NCBI GenBank assembly: GCA_036172665.1
Contig: CM069880.1
Location: forward strand, 5,272,501 to 5,336,500
DNA from: Prosopocoilus inquinatus
Lineage: Eukaryota > Arthropoda > Insecta > Coleoptera > Lucanidae
DNA length: 64,000 bases
Direction of reading: 5' to 3'
The first letter of the stretch is position 1; every line of letters begins with the position of its first letter. Positions 39,856 to 49,651 of this stretch are shown here, one piece after another. A program made the position numbers and the translations under genes. The notes under the pieces are model-generated. The model was not told the DNA's origin. It did not search any database and saw only the letters and a program-made list of their open reading frames with translations.

Positions 39856-39927
39856 CTACAGTGGGATCCCTTAGACAGCTGTTTCGACCCAGTTTGGGGG
39901 CTCCTCAGCAAAGGGGTAGCGCTGTAA
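39856..39927 (-). ncRNA. Hammerhead ribozyme-like motif (type I), copy 2
   Basis: On the minus strand the core is CTGAGGA (plus 39,902-39,908) and GAAA (39,882-39,885), with the same minimal stem III ACAG/CTGT as copy 1 and C17 at 39,874. Stem II is weaker (G-C, one mismatch, three G-C pairs). Stem I pairs TTTCC-type sequence with AAGGG next to the core, and TACAG (39,922-39,926) with CTGTA (39,857-39,861) distally. The sequence of stem I differs from copy 1 while pairing is kept, which favours a real structure. It is probably less stable than copy 1. Confidence 0.65.
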
Positions 39928-40137
39928 TGAATCATTTTAAAGTTTACAAGTGTTCAAGCAGCTTTATCGAATTGGACGTTACGATCTGTTACATTGCTTC
40001 GTACTGCTAAACTAAAAATTTGCACCAATCAGTACGGAATGAACTGACATACAAAAACTATGTTAGGTAGTGATTGCTGCGGATTTTTAGTTTGCAAAAT
40101 GATGCGATGCTAATGTGCGGTTTGCTTTAAAGATATC

Positions 40138-40688
40138 CACTGTGTTTCACTTCTCATCTACAAATCCCTGACTTTTTAAATTTATTAACGAATCGATTCT
40201 AAATTTTTTCAAATTGCAAAAAATGAACATATTAGATCTTGTTTAATCACGAAAAGTTACAAAAAAAAGTTGTTTAGAATCAGAAAACAATCCGAATTCT
40301 CAAATTTGGGCGAAAATTTTTCATCTTTAATTATTCAAAGACGAGCTGAAATAATACATTTACAGCGAATATTTTCTTTTGTAACTGTCCCATGGAGAGC
40401 AAAATGACAGACCTTTTGATAAATGGACACCACATGATGAAGGCTTAGTATAACATATAGATGATGATATTTTTGGTTCTGTGTATTTCAGTTAGCTAAA
40501 TTATGCTGTTAATCAAATAATTAAAAATCAAAAATTTTCGCTGAAATTTGAGAATTGGAGTTATTTCCTAATTTTAAACAACTTTTCATAATAACCTTTC
40601 ATGATTAGACAAGGCGAAAATTTAAAATCGATGCGTTAATAAAATAAAAAAAGGACAGGGGTGCGCTGTTGAGAAGTGAAACACAGTG
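40138..40688. mobile_element. Foldback MITE-like element with about 200-bp inverted repeats
   Basis: It begins CACTGTGTTTCACTTCTC and ends in the inverted GAGAAGTGAAACACAGTG. Inverted similarity continues inward for about 200 bp per arm (for example TTATTAACG, ATCGATT, AAGTTGTTTA, AATTCTCAAATTT and GCGAAAATTTTT in both arms). Total length is 551 bp. There is no coding sequence, and the target duplication is not resolved. Confidence 0.8.
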
Positions 40689-41015
40689 TGTTGTACTGCA
40701 ACAGTAGTGCAATGGTTCTAAAGGAACGTCAATGACACATTCCTAAAGGAACGTGCATGAAACAAGTACAGGAAACATAAAGATAATATTACATGTAAAC
40801 ATTAATAAAACATTTTTATTTATGTTTATGCAGCGTTAATAAAGAAACGTCGGGTCAACATTTTTTTTGTAACGTTATTCTGCAACATCGCTTACTAGGA
40901 CATAGAACTATTGGCGTAACGTTACTTTCTACATTAAAAACGTTTAACCGCAAACATTACACCTAACAAAATAACGTTCGCACAATGTTTATATAACATC
41001 TTTTTGCTTAGTGGG

Positions 41016-41215
41016 AAGTAACATTGATATCATACGGTTGGAGTCTTAACCTCATTTTCTGTAGTCGAACAGGAGAATCGCATAGTGGTTTTAACAAAAT
41101 AGGGATGAGTGGCTTATGGTCACTCTCAATATCAACGTTTTGACCAAATATGTAATGGTGAAACCGTTCACAACCGAACACGATTGCATATAACTCTCTT
41201 TTAATCTGAGCCCAT
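41016..41215 (-). pseudogene. Gypsy RNase H, central part
   Basis: After a frameshift near 41,215 the RNase H domain continues in another frame as WAQIKRELYAIVFGCERF, then HHYIFG, ESDHKPL, RLQKMRLRLQPYDINV. It ends at the terminus of the inserted 4.4 kb element at 41,017. These motifs are typical of the middle of Ty3/gypsy RNase H. Confidence 0.85.
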
Positions 41216-42772
41216 GCTCTGTACTTTTGTCAATGCTCTTGAGGCATATGCAACCGCAAGATTATTTTGCAATAATACTGCGCCCACTCCTGTGTTACTA
41301 GCATCTACACTAAGTTTACATTTAGTATTAGGGTTGTAATACTGTAAGGTAGGGCTAGAAGTTAAAATCCGTTTGAGATTATTAAAGGCTTTATCTCTTA
41401 CATCAGTCCACTCAAACTGATTTTCCTTTTTAGTCATATCACGCAATGGAGCAGTAAAACTACTAGCCATTTTAATGAATTTAGAAACATAATTTACCAT
41501 GCCTAGAAACCTTTCCATTTCCGCAATACTTTCTGGACGTTTCATGTTTAAAATGGTTTTAATTTTTTCATTGTAGACTTCAATTCCTTTATCTGTAAAG
41601 ATGTGGCCCAAAAATTTTACTTGGTTTGTGCCAAATACGCACTTTTTAAAATTAAATTTAATGTTGCGTTTACGAGCTCTCTCTAAAACTTGTCGCAAAA
41701 TTTTGTCATGCTGAACTTTATTTTCAGCCCAAATGATGACATCATCGATATAGATTTGTACGTTGGGAATATCTGCAAACACTTCCGAAAATTTCTTTTG
41801 AAATATTTCCGGTGCAGTTTTAATACCGTAAGGCATCCGGGTAAAACAGTATCTACCGAATGGTGTCTGAAAAGTTGTGAGTTTTTCACTCTCTTTATCT
41901 AATTTAATCTGATAGAATGCTTTATTAGCATCTAATACGCTAAATATTTTTGCATTGGACATTTTTGCAGATATTTCCTCACAAGTTGGTAATTTAAAAT
42001 GTTCTCTTTTTAAACAGTTGTTCAGATTTTGTGGGTCCAAGCAAATTCTTAGTGACTTATCAGATTTTTTGACAATAACAATCGCATTTTCAAAATCTGT
42101 AGGTACATTAATTTTACAAATTATGCCCTTTCTTTCATTTTCTTCAAGCTCTTTTTTATATTGATCTAAAATTTTAAACGGTACTTTTCTGCAAGGGACA
42201 CTTTTGCCAGTACTACCAGGCTTCAGCTCAAATTTATATTCAAATTCTGTCAATTCACCAATACCATTAAATACATCATTAAATTCCCTTAAAATTTGTT
42301 TACAGTCCGATTTTAAACCCGTTCTGCTGCTAATCTGATCAATTGTTTGAGGAGTAGATGAATTAGAAAGAAGCTTCAGTTCTTGTATTGTAGGTAAACC
42401 TAAAATGGGTATTGCTGTATCATGACTAACAACATGGAATGTTATCATTCGTTTAACGCCCTTAATTTCACAATTTAATTTTACAATGCCTTTTGTTTTT
42501 ATTTTTGAACCATTGTAATTGCATAATCTAGTGTTACTTGGATCAATTTGCACTTGGTTGTTTAAATTTTGCAAACATTTGTGATTTAATCCATTGCAAC
42601 CTGCACCTGTATCTAATTTGAATTCAAGACTTTTATTGACATCAACAAATTTGACATTAACAATCCATGACTTGTTTTGTAAATTTTTTGTGTCAATATT
42701 CCCTAGAAAAATTGATTCGGAATTATTTGAATCTTTTTCACGTATTGAATTTACATTTACATCTTGTGACAT
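41201..42772 (-). pseudogene. Gypsy pol: protease, reverse transcriptase, start of RNase H
   Basis: An open frame of 523 codons. The aspartic protease has its active site LDTGAG (D54) and a closing ILGLP motif at about 123. The reverse transcriptase follows, with FSVLDANKAFYQI (D281), RMPYGI at 313 and the YIDD box at 341-344. RNase H begins with KLSVDASNTGVGAVLLQ (D490) and breaks at residue 523 through a frameshift. In the family pol matures the polyprotein and copies the RNA into DNA. The pol frame is -1 relative to gag and overlaps it by 16 bp, but a TAG lies in the pol frame two codons before the ATG. RT and protease are otherwise uninterrupted. Confidence 0.93.
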
Positions 42773-43575
42773 TTTCTACAGTTTTTCATATATGCAGGAC
42801 ATTTCCCAAACGAATGAGTATAGCCGCATTTTCCACAGCGTTGTCCCTGGTGGTTCTTGTCACTAGATTTTCTTTGGTTGTCGCATTCAGATTTCGTGTC
42901 GTTCTCTTCCTTCTGCTTACTGTCGTTAAATTTCTTCCACTGCTTTCTTTTCACACCTGTGCTGTCACTTTTCTTTTTAGTAACGTAGTCAATGTTTTCA
43001 GTAGCTTCATTCTTCAAAGTCTGAAGTTGTAGTTCAACCAATTCCGCTGTTTTGCACACCTTAATGCACCGATCCAACGTCAAATCGTCTTCACGGAGCA
43101 AGCGATCCTTCAAGCTAGTACTTCTTACACCAGCAATGATGAGATCTTTCAATAAACTGTCTCGCATATTTCCCAGTTCACAGTCCAAGCTGAGTCGCTT
43201 TAGCTCAGTTAGAAATTGATCGAAAGTTTCAGCTTCTTTTTGTCTTCTTTGAAACAAAAGATGACGGTTGATGCTCTCATTCTTTTTCGGAACGCAGTAA
43301 TCTTCAAACGCTTTTGTGACTGTTGCATAAATGACCTGCTGCTCTGACGATACACCGAATGTTTCATATTTTTCACAGGCTTCTTCGCCAATTGTATGAA
43401 GAAGTATTGCAACCTTTACCTTGTCTGCTTTCTCGGAGCTTTCTATTGCATCAAGGTGAACTTTGAATTTCTTAATCCACTTTTTCCAATTTCGGAGATG
43501 TTTCCGTCGAATGATAATGGCTCTGGGGGTCTCAGACTTGGATGGCCTGACATGATTTATTTCTGATGCCTGCAC
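42757..43575 (-). pseudogene. Gypsy gag with CCHC zinc knuckle
   Basis: An open frame of 272 codons. The N-terminal two thirds resemble gypsy capsid (NRHLLFQRRQ, ETFDQFLTELKRLSLDCE, LLKDLIIAGVRS, LLREDDLTLDRCIKVC). A basic linker follows, then a zinc knuckle CGKCGYTHSFGKC and the first cysteines of a second knuckle (CPAYMKNCRKC). The frame then hits TAA at 42,757. The leading codon of the open stretch is GTG; no ATG is present near the expected start, and an in-frame stop lies just upstream. The second knuckle being cut short suggests a frameshift or deletion at the gag end. Confidence 0.85.
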
Positions 43576-43677
43576 ACGATTATTTTTGCAATTTTATGCC
43601 ACGTGCTATTGCGTAATTATTTTCTAACAGCCCTAACTACATTCTAATTCAATTCGCAGCACTGGAATTAAGCCACT

Positions 43678-43687
43678 GACTGCGCCA
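43678..43687 (-). other. Primer-binding site, tRNA-Ser type
   Basis: On the minus strand TGGCGCAGTC follows the LTR end CCACGACA immediately. TGGCGCAGTCAGTGG matches the complement of the 3' end of an insect tRNA-Ser (TGGCGCAGTCGGTAG, from memory) at 13 of 15 positions. tRNA-Ser priming is known for the 17.6/297 branch of gypsy elements. Its position about 100 bp before gag fits. Confidence 0.7.
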
Positions 43688-43780
43688 TGTCGTGGTTTGT
43701 TTAATAAATACCACGATGATTACTTAAGAACGTTTATTAACTAATACTTTGTTTTACAATAATCATAGAACCCACACATG
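43688..43780 (-). repeat. Gypsy 5' LTR, 3' portion
   Basis: The LTR on the minus strand starts TGTTATTG at 58,502 and ends CCACGACA at 43,688, with TG...CA ends. It is about 165 bp once the hAT and one copy of its target duplication are removed. This part contains AATAAACG, a possible polyadenylation signal (AATAAA), and ends next to the primer-binding site. Confidence 0.75.
43773..43780. repeat. 8-bp hAT target-site duplication, left
   Basis: CACACATG, identical to 58,423-58,430. Confidence 0.92.
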
Positions 43781-43849
43781 CAGTGTTGCCAGGTTTTTAA
43801 AACGCAAGGCGCAAACTTTTGAGTGTAAAATCGCCCAAAAGCGCCAACA

Positions 43850-45150
43850 TTCCAATCCAAACGTTAAGAGCGATCTTTCCGTCTAACGACCGACCGATTC
43901 TGTATTGCCCTTAAAACATTTTCTCCCTCCACAAAACTAAAATAGGGGAAGTAAAATGTAACAAGGATAGGCATCTTGCCTTCGTTATCACTTGTGGCAT
44001 GTTATTCATCAACTCATAAATTATTTTGTATATGGTCTCATTATACTGAATTATTAGACCCGTATGACACGATGTTAATTTTTGTGTAAAATTTGTTATA
44101 GTAAGGGAGACAGGCTACCGCAGTAAACGATAATTAGTTGATTTAATAAATATAATAAAATTTAATAATCATTTCATTATAAGCGTACATACACTGTGGG
44201 TATAAAAGTTTTTACTTGTCCTAAAACCCCCAAAAACAATATCTGAAATAATAAATACCGACTAATAGCTGAGAAAAACTGAAAATTCTGTTCTGATTTT
44301 CATAAAATATGGCAAAGTTCGAAAAGTTTTGAGTAAATTCATGTTAGCCGGTATTGTCAGTGCTACGGAAGCCATTGCCAACGCTGTAGCTGGATCATCC
44401 TCATTATAAATTTCCTTCGTTTTCTTTCTGTTTAACACCGACCCTGTTTCCGCCATTTTTAAAATAATTTTTTCATTGCATTTACCGTTACTGGCGCATC
44501 CTGATAATCTCAATTGTGAAATTATAGGAAAAGTTTCCAATGCCGTAACATTTCATTAAATAACTAAATTACTAGTAAATGTGACTGACATTAACAGGTA
44601 ATGTGATTTTACTCAAAAATTTTATTATACATTTTATAATTCTTTTTAAATGGCAACTTTCTCATTAAATTTTTTGTCGTCCTTCTTATTAAACTAAATT
44701 GCAAATGCTGTAAGTTTCGTTGCCTGGGCAGATTCTGTCTTGTGAGTTAACTTTTGGCTTTGGGACCTAACGAAAATCCGAATCAGTTATCAAAACCCGC
44801 CCGGACGTCCCCGGATTGTCGGAGAACCCGAACATGTCCGGGGAAATCCGGACGTATGGCAACTGTTTGAATTTTGGGATGGTATTTGAAAATCTTGTTA
44901 TTAGTTTTGCTGTTCAGAATAGAAAACGATCATGTAATATATCAGCGTAAATAAAAAAATAAATAATAAATCAGAAAATTCGACCCCTAAAACTAGATCT
45001 TGCAGACTTCGGATTTATTACTGTGTATGTAAAAGTACATTTTTCTTTGGTAGAAGTTACTATTTCGGCTCGATAGATATCATGGAAAGGAATATGAAAA
45101 AAAATGCAGTGAAACAATTGGAAGGATAAATTAATGTTCATCGAATATGA
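43850..45150. other. hAT interior, no gene seen
   Basis: AT-rich sequence without a supported coding region. A CCGGAC-rich patch (44,795-44,865: GCCCGGACGTCCCCGG, ATGTCCGGGG, AATCCGGACG) stands out and may be the remnant of another repeat. Confidence 0.5.
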
Positions 45151-45154
45151 ACTG

Positions 45155-45356
45155 TGCCCGCCAAAAAAATCTGAGACAAGTTTTTACACGCAATTTTGAG
45201 TAATTTTATTGGTTTGCACGCAACTTTAAACTATTTCTACGGTAACATAAAAAGCACAGAAATAAATAAGCGGGCGAATACATCACAGCAACAATAAATA
45301 ACTCGTCCTATTTACATTAGGACATATTATCTGTCCCAGATTTTTTTTGGCGGGCA
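45155..45356. mobile_element. MITE of about 202 bp, TGCCCGCC ends
   Basis: Left end TGCCCGCCAAAAAAATCTG (45,155 on) and right end CAGATTTTTTTTGGCGGGCA (to 45,356) are inverted; GAGACA and TGTCCC continue the match. Target duplication is not resolved and there is no coding sequence. Confidence 0.8.
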
Positions 45357-46757
45357 TAGTACATGCTTTCCTCCAATTTTTAGGTACAACATCTGATGGA
45401 TTGATCGGAAACGATATCACAGAAACAAAGTGTCCATAATTTATTTTTAAGACATATATAAATACTGCCATTTAAAAAATTACTTTGTTATTTGAATTAG
45501 TTGATCCCTGACATACCAGAAATCTATCTATTCGAAATTTTTATTATACCAAGTACGTTAGTGAAGCTAGAAATTTTAAAATTTCTCTATTTAGTAAGCT
45601 TTTAGTTAAACATGCATACTTCTATTTTTCTGTTCAGTAAGACATGTCATTTTATAAGAAAAAAATGTATGTGGGCACTATTACAATCTACGAACTCTAA
45701 AGGCTAATATCTGTTTTTTATCTATTTACCGTCGAATAATGCTGAGAAAGTGTAGGGAAAAGTCGTACTTATGCAACTAACAAACTTTGACAACGAAAGT
45801 CATTTTGATTTTGAGTTCTTGACAAGAAATTAATTTGTTTAATTTTACTTTAATAGCCAACCTAGTAAAAAAAAATCATGACCTACTTGATGGTAAATAA
45901 ATAGAAAACAGATATTAGTTTACATTATCCGATTTTACATGAAAAGAATTGAAAGTAAATCTGACATAGGGGAGGACTAAATTGTTCAGTTTAAATTTAA
46001 AAATTTAATTTATATTCCGAATATATTCATACTTAGGAATAATTTTACACGATAATATTTTGGTCATAATTTTCTTTTTCCTTTAATACCATTACCATTT
46101 TTGTATTTTTAAATGGTGAGCAGTAATCTACAGAAACGTAGTTTTCAATGCAAGTTTTCAATGTTCGAGTTTGAAACTTTCCACCCGGTATAGTCATAAT
46201 TAAACGATTTTTTCATTTTCATGTTTTAACAGTAGATCTATTTTTTTTCAAATTCGTTTTTAAAATTTCAAATCTACGGTCTTTTTAATATAAAAAATTT
46301 CATTTTTGCAAGTTTGATTGACTTCGTATCTGTAATAAGTTCGCACGGCTACGACTTTGATTATATTAGTATCAAAACTAATTTAATTATTCCTAAATAC
46401 TTTCTTATTCATAACAAAAAAACTCTGAAATTCATTCCGACCTGAATTGAGATTTCCTAAACAGATACATATTGGTAGAGGAGTAAGAGTTTTAAGCTTC
46501 GTTTAGTTTATCGATAATTATGAAATATAAATATAAACATAACATGCCTGTAAAGTGGATCCCTTATTTTTTGCTGTTTCTGTGTCACTTTAACACTATG
46601 TTTGTACTCGTCTCTCCGAGAAACGGGAAGGGATTGCCTCGACTTTCCGTTCCTTCAGATTTGACGAATTTTCATTGTTTGCGGGATTTCATGTAGCAAC
46701 TACAATTATTTATGAAAATACATAATAATTTAAGTATTTATAGAGAAATGTCTGTTC
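45357..46757. other. hAT interior, AT-rich, no gene seen
   Basis: About 1.4 kb of AT-rich sequence with only short chance open frames. No domain, repeat or structured RNA was recognised. Confidence 0.4.
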
Positions 46758-46904
46758 TACAAAACGTCTGTTTTACATTTTTATTATTTTAATTAGAAGT
46801 AGAAGAAAGAAAATGTTAAAGATAAGGTACAGAACGCGGATTTTTCTTAATTAATATCGATTAATTGAGAGACAAAATCTATTTTTTAAAACAGACGTTT
46901 TGTA
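46758..46904. mobile_element. 147-bp MITE with 4-bp GTTC duplication
   Basis: Inverted ends TACAAAACGTCTGTTTT (46,758-46,774) and AAAACAGACGTTTTGTA (to 46,904). GTTC flanks both sides (46,754-46,757 and 46,905-46,908). It has no coding capacity. The superfamily is not assignable from a 4-bp duplication alone. Confidence 0.85.
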
Positions 46905-46908
46905 GTTC

Positions 46909-48260
46909 AGAATGTCTTAAACAAGTACATTATGTTTTTTTCGAATTATCTTTCATAATAAAGGCGCTACGTGCAATCCCGTTTCTTAAAAATACATTGG
47001 GTTTGCCCTATATTGAAACGGAAAGATCGCTCTTAAGGCTGTTTGCTCGGCCCCAAAATCGTTTTTCCCATTTCCTGGGCTTATTTTTCATTAAAATCGT
47101 ACCAATTTTTCACGAAAAATTTTTAAATAGATTCTGTTAGCCGGCTAAAGGCTCGTTTTTCGAGAATTGCCAAAAAGGCCTTAAAAAAAATTAAAATTAA
47201 AAAAATTCGAAAATGTAAGCCTTTAGCCGAAATTTCGCAGTATTCAATAATAATAAACCGTTTAGTTTTATTTTTTATTTTTAAAAATAAGGTCAGGAAA
47301 TGGGAAACAAATTTGAAATTTTCGGAATGAAATCGCTGAAATCAAATGTGGTATGTGATACACGCTAGCTCCGCCTTCGGGCCTAGTGCAAGAGGGGCGA
47401 ATTCGCACATTCATTCTCCCGATGTAGTGACAGATGAAGAGTATGAGTGAGAGCGAATGCGTTTCAGTGCGTGTATGAGTGAAACACAGAATACACGCAC
47501 CGTAAACACACGAACGCTACCGAGCGCTGCCAGAAAATAATTCTACAAAGATTTCTCTTTTCAGAGTCGTGCTTTTTGGTAAATTTTTTTACGGTACATT
47601 GAAAGAAACATTTTTGTCATAATAAACTTCTGCAAATCTGGTAGTCATGCACTTAATTAGTTTTAAAAAGGGGATGTTCAATATTTTGCTCAATATTTTG
47701 TTATTTATTTGTGTACACATTTACCTTGACATCATTAAAAATGCCTGTTAATGCATGTAATTAATATTATGTGATAACACAGGAATAAACAATAAGTAAA
47801 ATGGGTCGGTGATGTAACATTTTGAATATCAAGTTCACCCAAATAGTGAAACGGAACTGCGTCAAATAATTTTTGTTTCTACACAACTAATTGAATAAAA
47901 TATAAATACTTGATGAATACGAGGATTCAGATCTCATCAACTGTAACCTAATCTACAACCACGGTTTCAAATTTGTAAGTGCATCTGCATTATACGATAT
48001 TTTTAAACATTCGTCAAGCATCTCAAAAAAAAAAAATTAAAAGCTTGTTTTTGATCCTGTTAATATTAACGTTCTGGTGATAATAGTGCGGCCATTTTGA
48101 ATCATATTGTACTACACACTAAAAGAATCTGGAACACGTAATACGTTCTGTTGTAAATACGAGGAGTTAATTATTGTTGCTATCATGTATTCGTCCGTTT
48201 GTTTATTTCCGTGTTTTTTAAGTTTCTGTAGAAACAAGTTTAAAATTGCATTCAAACTAA
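46909..48260. other. hAT interior, no gene seen
   Basis: A patch at 47,350-47,530 is richer in GC and contains GTGTATGAGTGAAACACAGAA and other ATGAGTGAG-like repeats. The rest is AT-rich. The short open frames carry no domain I recognise. Confidence 0.4.
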
Positions 48261-48382
48261 TAGCGTTTTCCACTGGCTGCACTAGTGCGCACCGAGTGTA
48301 TTTCCAACTCGGTTCAGCTTTATGTAATAAAACGAGATGGAGATACACTCAGTGCATACCGGTGCAGCCAGCGGAAAACGCT
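48261..48382. mobile_element. 122-bp palindromic MITE with TAA duplication
   Basis: About 40-bp inverted ends: TAGCGTTTTCCACTGGCTGC at the left and GCAGCCAGCGGAAAACGCTA at the right, with GAGTGTAT and ATACACTC inside. TAA flanks both sides (48,258-48,260 and 48,383-48,385), which fits a PIF/Harbinger-derived MITE. A degraded relative lies at 37,268. Confidence 0.85.
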
Positions 48383-48385
48383 ATA

Positions 48386-48887
48386 ATAAAATAACTCAAA
48401 TATGTATGCACAACAATTGTCTCAATTTCTTTCTAGTGGACATAGTACAGTTAGATATTATATGGTATTATATAATATGGAATCTTGCAGAGCAGATTTC
48501 AAATACAGATCTATTTCAGAATTTTCACCAGATTATCAGAAAGAGGTTTCAACTGTCCAGATCGATCAGGATCGTTATTTTAATTTTCTTTTAAAGCCAG
48601 TATAGGCAGCATATGTTCTAAATGAAAATATTTTAACTTCGGCTTCATGTTATGCCAAAAATTGTCATCTTTTTTAATCTGAAAAAGAAAACGTATTACA
48701 GGTGTGTTGTAAATGTAAATTGCTTGTTATTTTTTCTAAAATCGTCTATAATTTCTATTTTATACACTAGTCTTCAAAACCAAATCGGTATTACTTATTT
48801 TTATTGTCAAAATTATAGCTTTCGTGTGCTTAAAAGTTGAAACTATTACAAAAATAATCTTATAAGATTTCAGAAAAAAATTATGTA
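48386..48887. other. Spacer, no gene seen
   Basis: AT-rich. Two overlapping short open frames (48,337-48,605) have no recognisable domain and are not called. Confidence 0.4.
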
Positions 48888-49651
48888 TTATGATGAATTC
48901 AGAACTTTCTTGACGTTTATGTAAATAATATTTCTTGTTCCCATATCATTCCCAAAGATGTCCATACAACGAATACAACTATTCGTTAAAGCCAACTGTC
49001 CTTGAATCTGATAATAGTAGGTATGTGTTTTCTTCAGTTTCACAGTATTGCCATCCAAAAAGAAATAGGGCATAACTTTCATCTTGCTTCCTGAGGAGTT
49101 ATTTTGAACTTCGCTAACTTATAGGGACACTTGATCTCAATTATAGCATCCTCACCAACTAGTCCATCAGGACTAGCTCCAAGATACGGCATTTCTTTAG
49201 ATATAAATAATCCGCCGTTCAACTTTATGTCCAAATTCCTGTGAAAATTGTTTTCTCGCAATTTCTTCATGGTTACGGCACCAATTTGTAACTATACTTT
49301 CGAAAAATTAGAGGAAATTAATTTTTACGCCAATTTTTTGGCATCAGTTGTTTGACGTCTTTTACAGACAATACCAAATTTTGTTGCTGTTAGTCTTCGC
49401 TCTTTATGCCATTTCACTTTGGTGTTTTGGCCAACAGTGTTTCTCTCTAACGATTCTAACTCTACCTGGGTCCTGCTCAAGTAGTTCATTAAAGATGATT
49501 TATTTTCTTCTAAGTTTTTAAGAGGGATCACCTCTTCTATTAGTCCGTAGTCACCCTCAGCTTCGGCTGCCTGTTTTCTTTTCTACCTTGCCCAAGAAAT
49601 AGTCGTGCTCTGCATTTTCGGTAAAGACGTCTCCTACGCAACTTTGACGTA

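Larger units (their letters stand above)
36615..41015. mobile_element. 4.4 kb element with CCCACTAAGCA terminal inverted repeats
   Basis: The ends are inverted: CCCACTAAGCA at 36,615 and TGCTTAGTGGG ending at 41,015. Weaker inverted similarity continues inward (ATGTTA.ATA.CATT). Both ends carry several ATGTTA and AACGTT subterminal motifs. The dinucleotide AA flanks each side (36,613-36,614 and 41,016-41,017). Removing the element and one AA rejoins the gypsy RNase H reading frame across a Val-Thr-Tyr-Lys stretch, so a 2-bp target duplication is well supported. No transposase is recognisable inside, so the superfamily is unassigned. The CACTA-like start is suggestive, but CACTA elements usually duplicate 3 bp. 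Confidence 0.85.

Noticed and set aside
42784..42790. GAAAAAC as a -1 slippery site for gag-pol
   Set aside because: It does not fit X-XXY-YYZ at the first base, and a -1 shift there meets TAG before the pol ATG.
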